NCBI GenBank assembly: GCA_016195815.1
Contig: JACPYX010000021.1
Span: 1-64,000, forward strand
DNA length: 64,000 bases
Direction of reading: 5' to 3'
Source: Chloroflexota bacterium
GTDB taxonomy: Bacteria > Chloroflexota > Anaerolineae > Anaerolineales > Villigracilaceae
Part shown: piece after piece, positions 8,159-16,833 of the stretch
Numbering within the stretch: position 1 is the stretch's first letter
How the letters are laid out: each line of letters starts with the position of its first letter
Program-made: the position numbers and the translations under genes
Notes under the pieces: model-generated
Told to the model about the DNA's origin: nothing
The model's input: only the letters and a program-made list of their open reading frames with translations
Database searches by the model: none

Positions 8159-10228
8159 ATGGGACAAACTATGCAGATAATATCCAACTTGCAGGCAATT
8201 ATACGATCTGTTGGGGCACGAATCGCTTCCATGCTCAAAGATTGGACCCCAAAACATATACTTTTTTCCATTGTGCTTCTTGGTTTTATTCAGGGAGTGA
8301 TCTACATGCTCATCATCCCGCCCTGGTGGCATTATGATGAGCCGGGCCACTTTGAATACGCCTGGCTGGCGGCCAATCGTCCGGGCTGGCCTGAAGTTGG
8401 GCAATACGATCAAGGAATGCGCCGCCAGGTGGCTGATTCTCTGATCGAATATGGATGGTATAAAATCCGCAATTTTCGTCCGGATCTTTCAGGCTCCGAG
8501 CCGATTGTCATCGGTGTTCCTCAAGTGGGGGATGTGCCGGGATATTACTTTCTTGCTTCCCTGCCCTTGAGATTTATGGGCAATGCAAAGATCATATTTC
8601 AATATTATGCCGTCCGCTCGATATCATTTTTGCTGTATCTGTTGATCATCGCGGCCGCCTGGTATGCGCTCGGCGAGATTCTATCCAAAGACCATCCGCT
8701 GCGCTGGATGGTTCCCGCTTTCATCGCGCTGCTCCCGGCTTTTGTAGATACGATGACGGCTGTCAACAATGATGTCAGCGCAGTGCTGGCAGCAACGCTT
8801 TTCCTGTGGGCCGGTCTAAGGTTGATAAAACGGGGCTATTCGGCTGGAAGATTGTTCTTTTTGGGAGTAACTCTTGTCGTTTCTTATCTAAGTAAGAATA
8901 CTGCCTGGTTCACTTTTACAATTGCGCCTTTTGTCCTGCTCTTTGGTTTATTGCGTGGACGATTCTTGAAGCTAAGTATCGGCATCATTGCGGCTGGTAT
9001 TCTGATTACAAGCATGGCTGCGCTGCAATGGGGCAATCCTTTGACCTGGTATCAAAGCCCGGCTCAAGCTTCTATTCCGCGCGTCAGGTCTGCAGATGCG
9101 CCGGCAGGGAACTATGTTTTCCAGATAGGTGATACTGGAGAGAATGCCCCCGCCCAATTCCTGCAATTTATACCTCCGGGCATTACTAAATCAATACGGG
9201 ATGAAACCGTGACTTTGGGAGCGTGGATATGGGCAGACCAGCCTGCCTCAATGGCATCTCCCTATATTAGTTTTTTAACGACCAAGGGTGTCTTTGTGAA
9301 TTCATCACAAACCACGTTTGAATTAAATACCAAACCAACATTTTATCGGCTGGCATTCCGCGTCCCGCCGGATGCTGATAAAGCAATTCTTTATATTCAA
9401 TACACTTCCCAATCTCCCAGCGGCAGCGTATTTATGGACGGCCTGGTCCTTGCCGCAGGAGAATATGATAATACGCCGCCCCGTTTCAGCGATCCAGGCG
9501 GAACACAGGGAAATTGGAATGGCCAGGTTTTCCAAAATCTGATTCGCAATGGCTCGGCAGAGCAAGGCGCTTTCCGGCTCCGGCCCTGGGTGGATGAGAT
9601 GAGCGCCGGGTTGCTATCGCGTTCCGGCATCAATCTTTCACTCTCCCTCTCGACCATCCAGGATTGGAAAGGAACCGGCTGGTATTATCAATCTGCTTTG
9701 GCAACTTTATCCCGAACATTTTGGGCGAGCCTTGCCGGTGATAAAGTCGTCCTGCCCGGCCAGTATGTAAACTATTTTATCGGGTTATTCACTATTCTCG
9801 GCCTGGCCGGAGCCGGCCATCTGGTGTGGTCGAGGCGGAAAAATATGCGTTGGGATATTATCTTTATTTTGGGAATGTCCCTGCTTGTTCCGTGGATGCT
9901 GGCTGCAAGCAGGGGAGTTTCCGGATTCCTGATTCAGAACCCATTATTCCCATGGGCTCGCTACGCTTATCCGGCCATACTGCCTACCGCACTTGTACTG
10001 TGCGGAGGATGGCTGGAATGGGCAAACCTGCTGAGAAAAAAATTTCAATTTACAAATGCGGCATTAAGCGCAATCTTTTTAGGCGGCATGATCGGCCTTT
10101 CTGCCTTTGCAATGTTGAATGCAATCCAGGCTTTCCACAAAGAGTGGTTGATCAATTGGGGACCTCTTGCGCTTCTTTTTCTTTTGCAATGGACCGTCTT
10201 CAGCTGGGCGCGAAAACGACAAGACTGA
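8159..10228 (+). CDS. Large multi-pass membrane protein, GT-C glycosyltransferase-like
   Basis: This is a 689-residue protein with a hydrophobic N-terminal segment at about 33-54, a short outside loop with an acidic pair (WWHYDEPGHFEY, about 55-66), many further membrane segments to about residue 310, a hydrophilic beta-rich stretch at about 315-480, and more membrane segments to the end. An acidic pair just after the first membrane helix is the layout of lipid-phosphosugar-dependent GT-C enzymes; resemblance to the DUF2142 group is my impression. The middle insert resembles a carbohydrate-binding module. It probably works on the cell-surface glycan made by the divergent rhamnose cluster. A second in-frame ATG at 8171 is possible. 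Specific activity unknown. Confidence 0.7.
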   Translation: MGQTMQIISNLQAIIRSVGARIASMLKDWTPKHILFSIVLLGFIQGVIYMLIIPPWWHYDEPGHFEYAWLAANRPGWPEVGQYDQGMRRQVADSLIEYGWYKIRNFRPDLSGSEPIVIGVPQVGDVPGYYFLASLPLRFMGNAKIIFQYYAVRSISFLLYLLIIAAAWYALGEILSKDHPLRWMVPAFIALLPAFVDTMTAVNNDVSAVLAATLFLWAGLRLIKRGYSAGRLFFLGVTLVVSYLSKNTAWFTFTIAPFVLLFGLLRGRFLKLSIGIIAAGILITSMAALQWGNPLTWYQSPAQASIPRVRSADAPAGNYVFQIGDTGENAPAQFLQFIPPGITKSIRDETVTLGAWIWADQPASMASPYISFLTTKGVFVNSSQTTFELNTKPTFYRLAFRVPPDADKAILYIQYTSQSPSGSVFMDGLVLAAGEYDNTPPRFSDPGGTQGNWNGQVFQNLIRNGSAEQGAFRLRPWVDEMSAGLLSRSGINLSLSLSTIQDWKGTGWYYQSALATLSRTFWASLAGDKVVLPGQYVNYFIGLFTILGLAGAGHLVWSRRKNMRWDIIFILGMSLLVPWMLAASRGVSGFLIQNPLFPWARYAYPAILPTALVLCGGWLEWANLLRKKFQFTNAALSAIFLGGMIGLSAFAMLNAIQAFHKEWLINWGPLALLFLLQWTVFSWARKRQD

Positions 10229-10298
10229 TCGAGTTCTTGATTTTCATATTAGCATTTGGCTCGGCGATTCAGCAAGCCTTTGATTCTATACAATACTC

Positions 10299-11474
10299 TT
10301 GAACACCCAACAAAACATCCTGCGAGTCTTTCACCAAAAATTTGGACATGCCCCCACGCATCTTGCGCGTGCGCCGGGGCGGGTAAACTTGTTGGGCGAG
10401 CATGTGGACTATAACGACGGACTTGTTTTGCCCGCCGCGATCGACCGCGCAACATACGTTGCCTTTTCACCGACCGATACGCCTCACACTTCCCTGTTTG
10501 CGGCAGACTTTGTCGATCAGGTTTTTTTTACGCCGACAAATTTATCGGCCAAACTTCAATCCGACAATTCTCCACTTCCTGATTGGGCAAAATATCCGGC
10601 GGGTGTAGCCTGGGCGTTGACCGAAAAAAATATGCCGGTGAAAAATATGCAGGCCGTTTTTGCGTCCGACGTGCCGCGTGGCGCGGGCTTGAGCTCATCG
10701 GCTTCCGTTGAATTGGCCTTCGCCCTCGCCTGGATGACTCTGGGCGGCTGGAAACTTTCGCCGATGGAACTGGCTTTGACCTGCCAACGCGCCGAAAACA
10801 AATATGTCGGCGTTAATTGCGGAATCATGGATCAGTTTGCATCGGCCTGCGGCGAAAAAAATAAATTACTCCTGCTCGATTGCCGCTCGCTCGAATATCA
10901 AACTTTGCCGCTTCCAAAGGATGTCGCCATCGTCATCGCGGATACGTCCGTGCGGCGAGAACTGACCAACAGCGCCTACAATGACCGCCGCGCGGCCTGC
11001 GAAGAAGCGCTGAATATTCTCAAAAAACATTTGCCGGATATTAAGTCTTTGCGCGATGTGAGCGTGATTGATTTCAATCGTCTGGCGAAAAGACTCCCGG
11101 CGCAAATTGAAAAACGGGCGCGGCATGTCGTTGAAGAAATCGAGCGCACTTCTCGCGCCGTGACTCTTTTGCAAAACGGCGACACTGCTGGCTTTGGAAA
11201 ATTGATGAACGACTGCCACGCCAGTCTGCGCGATTTATACGAAGTATCCGTCCCGGAACTCGATGTGATGGCGCGGCTGGCGCAATCACTGCCGGGGTGC
11301 TATGGCGCGCGTTTGACGGGAGCCGGTTTCGGCGGGTGTGTCGCGTCGCTGGTTGCGCGGGGCCAGGCTGAAGCGTTCGCCAAAAACCTGGCGGACGGTT
11401 ATGAGTCCGAGACGAGACTTCAGCCCGAAATTTATATTTGCGAAGCCTCGGACGGCGCGGGCCTGATTTTATAA
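10299..11474 (+). CDS. galK: Galactokinase
   Basis: The 391-residue GHMP kinase starts at a TTG (10299) and has no clear ribosome site; no in-frame ATG lies close to the conserved start. The galactokinase signature GRVNLLGEHVDYNDG is at about residues 28-42, the phosphate loop is GAGLSSSASVE and the C-terminal GHMP motif is LTGAGFGGC. It phosphorylates galactose at C1 with ATP in the Leloir route. It follows the GT-C gene by 70 bases. Its 3' end overlaps the convergent asd gene by six bases, so there is no room for a terminator between them. Confidence 0.92.
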   Translation: MNTQQNILRVFHQKFGHAPTHLARAPGRVNLLGEHVDYNDGLVLPAAIDRATYVAFSPTDTPHTSLFAADFVDQVFFTPTNLSAKLQSDNSPLPDWAKYPAGVAWALTEKNMPVKNMQAVFASDVPRGAGLSSSASVELAFALAWMTLGGWKLSPMELALTCQRAENKYVGVNCGIMDQFASACGEKNKLLLLDCRSLEYQTLPLPKDVAIVIADTSVRRELTNSAYNDRRAACEEALNILKKHLPDIKSLRDVSVIDFNRLAKRLPAQIEKRARHVVEEIERTSRAVTLLQNGDTAGFGKLMNDCHASLRDLYEVSVPELDVMARLAQSLPGCYGARLTGAGFGGCVASLVARGQAEAFAKNLADGYESETRLQPEIYICEASDGAGLIL

Positions 11475-12518
11475 CAGGCCTTCGTGAACCAGTAACTCGG
11501 CATTGTAAATCGAGCCGCCGGCCGCGCCGCGAATCGTGTTGTGTGAGAGCACGACAAATTTTAAATGAAAAAGCGGGTCAGCGCGGACGCGGCCCACGAC
11601 GGTTGTCATGCCTTTGCCGGTTAATCGGTCAAGACGCGGCTGAGGACGATCCGCTTCGTTATGGACGAGGATGACGGGCTGCGGCGTTGAGGGCAGATCG
11701 CGCGCCGCGGCTTGGGCTTGAAAATTATTCAACGCACGAATGGCATCTTCAGGGGAAACCGGATTTTCAAATTCCACACTCGCGCACACCGTATGACCGT
11801 CAATGACCGCCACGCGGTTCGTATGCGCCGAAAATTTGATGTCTGCCAAATTGATTTTATCCCCGCTAAGTTTGCCAAGCATTTTGCGCGGTTCCCATTC
11901 CACTTTATCTTCTTCGCCGCCGATGAACGGGATGACGTTGTCGGTGATGTCCATCGAAGAGACGCCGGGATAGCCCGCGCCGGAAAGCGCTTGAAGCGAG
12001 ACGGCGAAAACTTTCTTGACGCCGAATGAATCATCGAGGGCTTTGAGCGCAATGGTGAGTCCTGTGCTGGTGCAATTGGGGTTGGTCGTGATGCATCCGC
12101 TCCAGCCGCGCAGTTTGCGCTGTTCCTTGACGAGCGCGATGTGGTCGGCGTTGATCTCCGGCAGGAGCAGGGGCACATCGTCCGCGCGGCGATATGATGA
12201 TGCATTCGAGCAAACCGCGAAACCGGCCTGCGCGAATTGCGGCTCAAGTTCTTTGGCAAGATCGGCGGGTAACGCAGAGAAAACAATTTTTGTTTCAAAT
12301 GATTCGGGCGTTGCGGGGACAACGAGCATGTCGCGTGCGTAATCCGGCATCGGTTCAGCCAGAACCCAGCGGCATGTTTTTGAATAGGCTTGTCCGACGG
12401 AACGGTCGGAGGCGGCCAGCGCGGTAACCTTGAACCAGGGATGATTGTCGAGCAATGAGATGAAGCGCTGTCCGACGGAACCTGTCGCGCCGAGAACTGC
12501 TACGGGGATTTGATTCAT
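11469..12518 (-). CDS. asd: Aspartate-semialdehyde dehydrogenase
   Basis: The start at 12518 has GGAG eight bases upstream and gives 349 residues beginning MNQIPVAVLGATGSVGQRF; an in-frame extension to 12608 would run into a palindromic repeat. The catalytic Cys is in NPNCTSTG (Cys149) and the substrate-binding region is SGAGYPGVSSMD. The layout fits the archaeal/fungal Asd class rather than the enterobacterial one. It reduces aspartyl phosphate to aspartate semialdehyde with NADPH, feeding threonine, methionine and lysine. It lies downstream of lysC, which makes its substrate. Confidence 0.95.
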   Translation of the reverse strand: MNQIPVAVLGATGSVGQRFISLLDNHPWFKVTALAASDRSVGQAYSKTCRWVLAEPMPDYARDMLVVPATPESFETKIVFSALPADLAKELEPQFAQAGFAVCSNASSYRRADDVPLLLPEINADHIALVKEQRKLRGWSGCITTNPNCTSTGLTIALKALDDSFGVKKVFAVSLQALSGAGYPGVSSMDITDNVIPFIGGEEDKVEWEPRKMLGKLSGDKINLADIKFSAHTNRVAVIDGHTVCASVEFENPVSPEDAIRALNNFQAQAAARDLPSTPQPVILVHNEADRPQPRLDRLTGKGMTTVVGRVRADPLFHLKFVVLSHNTIRGAAGGSIYNAELLVHEGLL

Positions 12519-12540
12519 GATGACTCCTGTTTTTTTTTTT

Positions 12541-12613
12541 GTTATTGCGAGGAGAGTGTTTTTCTCGACGAAGCAATCCCGAAATACAGGAGATCGCTTT
12601 GCTCGCAATGAAA
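12541..12613. repeat. Palindromic intergenic repeat, copy C
   Basis: This copy, between lysC and asd, runs from TTATTGCGAGGAG to CTCGCAATGA with the internal arm CGAAGCAATC. Being inside an apparent operon it would be transcribed and could affect messenger processing between the two genes. Confidence 0.72.
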
Positions 12614-12615
12614 TG

Positions 12616-14046
12616 TTAGTTAACGATCAAATCGTGCACGGCTTTTACAGCCGTGTCTGCCGCGCTGGCATCCACGACCAGGCTGATCGAAACTTCTGAC
12701 GAACCCTGCGCGATGGCCAGCACGTTGACTTTGCGGTCCCCAAGCTGGCTGAAAATTCTTCCGGCCACGCCGGGTGTGTGGCGCATGCCTGCGCCGACCA
12801 CGGTGACGATGGTGACATCTTCCGTTGCCCATACGCGGTCAATGTCATCGTCTTCGAGTTCGTGCGAGAAAACTTTTTCCAACGATGTGATTACATCGTT
12901 CGCGGATTCTGACGGCACTGCAAAACAAATGGACTGTTCGGAGGACGCCTGCGTGATGAACGGGACGCTCGTCCCTGTGGCTGCCACCGCGCCGAAAGCC
13001 CTCGCGGCCACGCCCGGGACGCCCAGCATGCCGCGGCCTTCGATGGTCACTAACTTTTGTTTGCGGATGGCGGTTACGGCTTTGATGACTTGTCCGTTCA
13101 CCGGCTCGCCGTTGCTTTTGGAATTTGCGATCAAGCGCGTGCCGGGATGCGCGGGATTGAATGTGTTACAAATTCTCAGCCCAATGCCCGCCTCTACCAC
13201 CGGGCGGATCGTTTTTGGATGCAGGACTTTCGCGCCGTAATACGCCAATTCGGAGACTTCGCTGTAACTGATCTCTGGCAAAGCGCGCGCGTTAGGGACG
13301 ATACGCGGGTCGCTGGTCATTACGCCGTCCACATCCGTCCAGATCCACACTTCGTTTGCGGGCAGAAGCGCGCCAAGAATTGCGGCTGAATAATCGCTTC
13401 CGCCGCGTCCGAGGGTGGTGATAATTCCATCGGGCGTCGCGCCGATAAACCCGGTCGTGACGGGGATAACGCCTTTATCCAGAATCGGATTTAATTTCGC
13501 GCGCGCGCATTCACGCGTCGCGTCGAAATCGGGATGCGCGTTTTGGAAATGTGAATTGGTGACGATCAACCTGGTTGATTCAATCGCCTGTGCGGAAATG
13601 CCAAAAGATTCGATGACCCCCGTCAAAACATACACGCTCATTCTCTCTCCAAGTGAGGCAATTGCATCCAACGCGCGCGGACTGGCCTCGCCCAGCACGC
13701 CGATGGCGCGGCCTAAATTCCCAAAATCGTTGATGAACACTTTGATTTTTTCTTTCAACTCTGCGCGCCGTTTTACGTCTGAGACGTGGGCGTTGATGAT
13801 CTTTTCGTGGCTTGCAAACAGAGATTTTTCGGCCTCGAGCAAAGTTTGCAAATTTCCCTTTGCGGCTTGCGCCGCGCTGTCGAGCAGAAGATTGGTCACG
13901 CCCGAAACCGCCGATGTGACCACGACCAGGCGCGGCCAGTCTGCGCGCGCGTCCTTTACGATCTGTGCGGCTTTTGCCATCGCATCCGCCGAGCCGACCG
14001 ATGTGCCCCCGAATTTCATAACCAGCGTCCTTGATTTTCCTGCCAT
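12616..14046 (-). CDS. lysC: Aspartate kinase
   Basis: The start at 14046 follows AAGGAG and gives 476 residues starting MAGKSRTLVMKFGGTS; KFGGTS is the kinase signature. Two C-terminal ACT-type repeats are visible (about 320-385 and 400-476; for example VTIEGRGMLGVPGVAARAF), the usual allosteric site for threonine or lysine. It phosphorylates aspartate, the first step toward threonine, lysine and methionine. The repeat layout resembles the kinase part of bifunctional ThrA, but no homoserine dehydrogenase follows. Upstream are a good promoter, a short leader ORF and a terminator, suggesting attenuation control. Confidence 0.95.
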   Translation of the reverse strand: MAGKSRTLVMKFGGTSVGSADAMAKAAQIVKDARADWPRLVVVTSAVSGVTNLLLDSAAQAAKGNLQTLLEAEKSLFASHEKIINAHVSDVKRRAELKEKIKVFINDFGNLGRAIGVLGEASPRALDAIASLGERMSVYVLTGVIESFGISAQAIESTRLIVTNSHFQNAHPDFDATRECARAKLNPILDKGVIPVTTGFIGATPDGIITTLGRGGSDYSAAILGALLPANEVWIWTDVDGVMTSDPRIVPNARALPEISYSEVSELAYYGAKVLHPKTIRPVVEAGIGLRICNTFNPAHPGTRLIANSKSNGEPVNGQVIKAVTAIRKQKLVTIEGRGMLGVPGVAARAFGAVAATGTSVPFITQASSEQSICFAVPSESANDVITSLEKVFSHELEDDDIDRVWATEDVTIVTVVGAGMRHTPGVAGRIFSQLGDRKVNVLAIAQGSSEVSISLVVDASAADTAVKAVHDLIVN

Positions 14047-14062
14047 AATTCTGCTCCTTTTT

Positions 14063-14094
14063 GAAAATAAAAAACGCCCCACATTTGTGGGGCG
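14063..14094 (-). terminator. Attenuator-like intrinsic terminator in the lysC leader
   Basis: On the minus strand an 8-bp perfect stem (CGCCCCAC / GTGGGGCG, 14075-14082 with 14087-14094) and a 4-base loop are followed by TTTTTTATTTTC. It lies between the lysC promoter and the lysC ribosome site with no other full gene between, so it should stop transcription before lysC unless read-through is promoted. Confidence 0.8.
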
Positions 14095-14123
14095 CCTGGT
14101 GTGCCGCTAGACCAACTTACCGT

Positions 14124-14207
14124 CTAATCATGTCCAAACGTTACAGCCCCGCGGGGTTTCCGAAGGGTAGTGGCAGTCAGGGTCATGGAACTGCAAGCCG
14201 GTTTCAT
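14124..14207 (-). CDS. Possible threonine-rich leader peptide of lysC
   Basis: A 27-codon frame runs from an ATG at 14207 to a TAG at 14124, ahead of the attenuator. It contains four threonine codons in a run of six codons (MTLTATTL). By analogy with the E. coli thr leader, stalling at Thr codons could prevent terminator formation. No Shine-Dalgarno is seen, and the ATG is only a few bases from the predicted transcription start, so translation would be leaderless. A chance frame inside an unrecognised structured RNA is a real alternative. Confidence 0.3.
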   Translation of the reverse strand: MKPACSSMTLTATTLRKPRGAVTFGHD

Positions 14208-14217
14208 ATTGGGCGCA

Positions 14218-14246
14218 ACTATATCATTCGTGCGAAATCGCGTCAA
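14218..14246 (-). promoter_or_regulatory. lysC: Promoter of the lysC-asd operon
   Basis: TTGACG (14241-14246) and TATAGT (14218-14223) are 17 bases apart on the minus strand, close to the sigma-70 consensus. This gives an untranslated leader of about 165 bases before lysC. Confidence 0.65.
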
Positions 14247-14262
14247 CTGCTTTACGCAAGGG

Positions 14263-14268
14263 TATAAT
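14263..14268 (+). promoter_or_regulatory. Candidate -10 of the aminotransferase gene
   Basis: A perfect TATAAT lies 28 bases before the ATG at 14297. The -35 region is poor and overlaps the -35 of the divergent lysC promoter. No ribosome site is visible before 14297. Confidence 0.35.
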
Positions 14269-14296
14269 GCGGAAATATTGTTCGCCGGATAAATCC

Positions 14297-15475
14297 ATGA
14301 ATCTCAATCGGCAATTCGAACTCATTCGACAATCTCCAACCGTGGAGATGGGCGACCGCGTCAACGCGCTCAAAGCCGCCGGGCGAAAGATCATCGGCCT
14401 GCAAACCGGCGATCCGGATTTCCCGACACATCCCTTGATTTTGGGCGTTGCGCTCAAGGCCATGCAAAGCGGCCTGACTCATTACGCGCCCAGCCGCGGA
14501 CTGCTGGAATTGAGACGCGCCGCCTCGACCAAACTTGAACGCGATAACGCCGCCTCCTACGACCCCGAAGCGGAATTGCTGATCACTCATGGCGGAATCC
14601 ACGCCTATTACCTGGCCATGCAATCCGTGTTGAATTCCGGCGACGATGTGCTGATTCCCGACCCAACCTGGGCGACCCATGTCAACATGGCAATCATGCT
14701 GCGCGGCAGCGTGATTCGAGTCCCGGCACTGCCGGAAAATGGATTCATCCCGACCTTTGAAGCCTGGGAAAAGGCATTGACTCCCAAAACGCGTGTGATC
14801 GTGCTGAATTATCCATCCAATCCAACCGGCGCATATCCGACGCGTGAATATTTGAAAAAGCTGCATGATTTTGCCGCCGCACATAAGTTATGGATCGTGA
14901 GCGACGAGGTCTACGAGAATTTATATTACGGCGAAAAACCAATTTCTGCGGCCGCATTCGAAGGCGTCAAAGAGCGGACAATTCTGGTTAATAGTTTATC
15001 CAAGACCTATGCCATGACCGGCTGGCGGGTGGGCTACCTGGCCGCGCCGGCGCAGATCATTGAGAATGCCTTGAAGGCCGGGCAAAATTCCATCACATGT
15101 GTTGCGCCTTTTATCCAAAAAGCCGCGGCGTTTGCCTTGACCGCTCCTGAGATTCAGCAAGCGGCAGGAGATATGCGCGCCGCGTATGCCAGGCGGCGTC
15201 AGGCGGTTTTGAATGTCGCGCTCAAGACTGGCGAATCGCCTGTGATCGCCAACCCGCCCATGGGCGCGTTTTACTACTTTCATGATCTCCGCGCATTAAA
15301 GATGTCATCTCTTGAAATCTGTGAACGTTTGTTGGAAGAGGCCGGCGTGGGACTCGTCCCCGGCTCCGCATTTGGTATGCAGGGCGATGGCTTTGTCCGC
15401 ATGACGATTGCGGCCTCGGAGCAGGATGTGGAAGCCGGGATGCGCGCTATTCTCAATTGGGCAGACAGACAGTGA
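14297..15475 (+). CDS. Class I/II aminotransferase, aspartate aminotransferase-like
   Basis: The start at 14297 gives 392 residues beginning MNLNRQFELIRQSPTVEM; an ATG at 14267 would add ten residues. The PLP lysine is in NSLSKTYAMTGWRVGY, with NYPSNPTG and SDEVYENLYY as further fold-type I markers, matching aspartate aminotransferase subgroup Ib. It probably transfers amino groups between aspartate or aromatic amino acids and 2-oxoglutarate. The prephenate dehydratase gene just downstream suggests it may aminate prephenate or phenylpyruvate, but substrate cannot be read from the sequence. Confidence 0.85.
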   Translation: MNLNRQFELIRQSPTVEMGDRVNALKAAGRKIIGLQTGDPDFPTHPLILGVALKAMQSGLTHYAPSRGLLELRRAASTKLERDNAASYDPEAELLITHGGIHAYYLAMQSVLNSGDDVLIPDPTWATHVNMAIMLRGSVIRVPALPENGFIPTFEAWEKALTPKTRVIVLNYPSNPTGAYPTREYLKKLHDFAAAHKLWIVSDEVYENLYYGEKPISAAAFEGVKERTILVNSLSKTYAMTGWRVGYLAAPAQIIENALKAGQNSITCVAPFIQKAAAFALTAPEIQQAAGDMRAAYARRRQAVLNVALKTGESPVIANPPMGAFYYFHDLRALKMSSLEICERLLEEAGVGLVPGSAFGMQGDGFVRMTIAASEQDVEAGMRAILNWADRQ

Positions 15476-15565
15476 TCAGTAATCAGTGAACAGCCGGCGA
15501 TTAGGCGGCGTTCTTCCCTGCAGCGAATGCAGGAAGGTGTGCGTATCGGGTCCAATGGAGACAAA

Positions 15566-16390
15566 ATGAAAGTCGCATTTCAAGGGGAGGCTGGGGCTTA
15601 TTCCGAGCAGGCCGTTTTCGGGTATTTTGGAAGCGTGGAAGCCGTCCCGTGTGAATCGTTCGAGGCGGTGTTCGAGGCAGTCAATTCAGGAAAATGCGAA
15701 TTGGCATTGATCCCAATTGAAAATTCCCTGGCAGGGAGTATTCATCAAAATTATGACCTGTTGTTGCGGAATGATTTGCAGATTGCCGGTGAATACTTTT
15801 TGCGTGTGCGGCATTGCCTGATCGCAATGCCCGGTGTGCAGAAATCTGATATTAAAAAAGCGATCAGTCATCCACAAGCGCTGGGACAATGCGCGGGATA
15901 TTTGCGAAGTCATGGAATCGAAGCGGAACAAGCGTACGACACGGCTGGGAGCGTGAAGATTCTCAAAGAGTCTGGCGCGCGTGATACGGCCGCGATTGCT
16001 TCGCGCCGCGCGGCCGAGTTGTATGGGATGCATATTCTCGAAGAAGGCATTGAAGATAACGCCGAAAATTACACGCGCTTTCTTGCCATTCAACATGACG
16101 CAGTGATTTCAAACGGCGGCCCTGAACCAGGCCCGGTAAAAACGTCCATCGTGTTTACGCTCAAGAATGAACCGGGCGCATTATTCAAAGCATTGAGCGT
16201 ATTCGCATTGCGCGATCTCGATCTGACCAAAATCGAATCGCGGCCTTTGGCTGGCAGTCCATGGGAATATCTTTTTTATGTTGACTTCATTGGCGCAACG
16301 CATGAAGAGACGACGAAACGTGCGCTAGAGCATTTGGGGGAATATGCGCTGATGCTGCGCGTGCTCGGATCGTACCCAAGATTTAAGTGA
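15566..16390 (+). CDS. pheA: Prephenate dehydratase
   Basis: The ATG at 15566 has GGAG seven bases upstream and gives 274 residues starting MKVAFQGEAGAYSEQA, the classic monofunctional PheA start. The dehydratase domain includes the NYTRF motif near residue 170. A C-terminal ACT domain contains the phenylalanine-binding ESRP motif (KIESRPLAGSPWEYLF). It converts prephenate to phenylpyruvate and is usually inhibited by phenylalanine. It follows the aminotransferase by 90 bases. Confidence 0.95.
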   Translation: MKVAFQGEAGAYSEQAVFGYFGSVEAVPCESFEAVFEAVNSGKCELALIPIENSLAGSIHQNYDLLLRNDLQIAGEYFLRVRHCLIAMPGVQKSDIKKAISHPQALGQCAGYLRSHGIEAEQAYDTAGSVKILKESGARDTAAIASRRAAELYGMHILEEGIEDNAENYTRFLAIQHDAVISNGGPEPGPVKTSIVFTLKNEPGALFKALSVFALRDLDLTKIESRPLAGSPWEYLFYVDFIGATHEETTKRALEHLGEYALMLRVLGSYPRFK

Positions 16391-16444
16391 TGGATTGTCG
16401 CTGGGGGGGGTATTGCAAACCAGATAATTTCGGCTATTTTTATC

Positions 16445-16473
16445 TTGACAAATCAGAAGGTGTGTCCTAAAAT
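16445..16473 (+). promoter_or_regulatory. Promoter of the ArsR-led operon
   Basis: A perfect TTGACA (16445-16450), a 17-base spacer and TAAAAT (16468-16473) form a near-consensus promoter upstream of the regulator gene. Confidence 0.7.
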
Positions 16474-16486
16474 ATATTTTAAACGA

Positions 16487-16502
16487 GTAACCATTTGGTT
16501 AC
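16487..16502. promoter_or_regulatory. Probable operator of the ArsR-type regulator
   Basis: A perfect inverted repeat GTAACC-ATTT-GGTTAC lies 14 bases after the -10, over the predicted transcription start, and just before the regulator gene. This placement fits repression of its own operon. Confidence 0.6.
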
Positions 16503-16514
16503 ATATAGGTGAAT

Positions 16515-16832
16515 ATGAGAAGAGATGTTTTTCAAGCAATTGCAGATCCCAACCGAAGGGCCATATTGAACCTTTTGGCAAAACAGCGGCTTACCCTCAA
16601 TGGCGTGGCAGGTAACTTCCGCATCAGCAGGCCGGCTGTTTCGAGGCACATCAAGATTCTTGCTGAATGCGGGTTGGTGGTTGTTCGCCAGCAAGGCCGG
16701 GAACGCTATTGCGAGGTCAAGCCGGACAAGTTGAATGAGGTATCTGATTGGGTCGAGCAGTATCGCCAGATTTGGGAACAGAGGTTTGACCGTTTGGACG
16801 AAGTTTTAATAGAAATGAAAAAGGAGAAATGA
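16515..16832 (+). CDS. ArsR-family winged-helix transcriptional regulator
   Basis: The ATG at 16515 is preceded by AGGTGA; a GTG two codons upstream is possible. The 105-residue product has the ArsR start ([18 protein letters not shown]) and recognition-helix region ([19 protein letters not shown]). No cysteine-rich metal site is seen, so it belongs with the SRPBCC-linked ArsR regulators rather than the metal sensors. It is one base from the SRPBCC gene and likely represses this operon through the adjacent palindrome. Confidence 0.9.
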   Translation: MRRDVFQAIADPNRRAILNLLAKQRLTLNGVAGNFRISRPAVSRHIKILAECGLVVVRQQGRERYCEVKPDKLNEVSDWVEQYRQIWEQRFDRLDEVLIEMKKEK

Positions 16833-16833
16833 C

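Noticed and set aside
12653-14110. Plus-strand frames over lysC
   Set aside because: Shadows of aspartate kinase in reverse; no independent support.
14100-14230. Lysine, SAM, cobalamin riboswitch or T-box in the lysC leader
   Set aside because: I looked for the conserved cores of these classes and did not find them; a few cobalamin-like bases (GCCACT, CCCCGC) are too scattered. Recorded as an unassigned attenuator instead.
15476-15540. Short repeated AGTGATCAGTAATCAGTGAACAG-like motif after the aminotransferase gene
   Set aside because: It looks like a simple imperfect tandem of a few bases; no second copy was found in the window.
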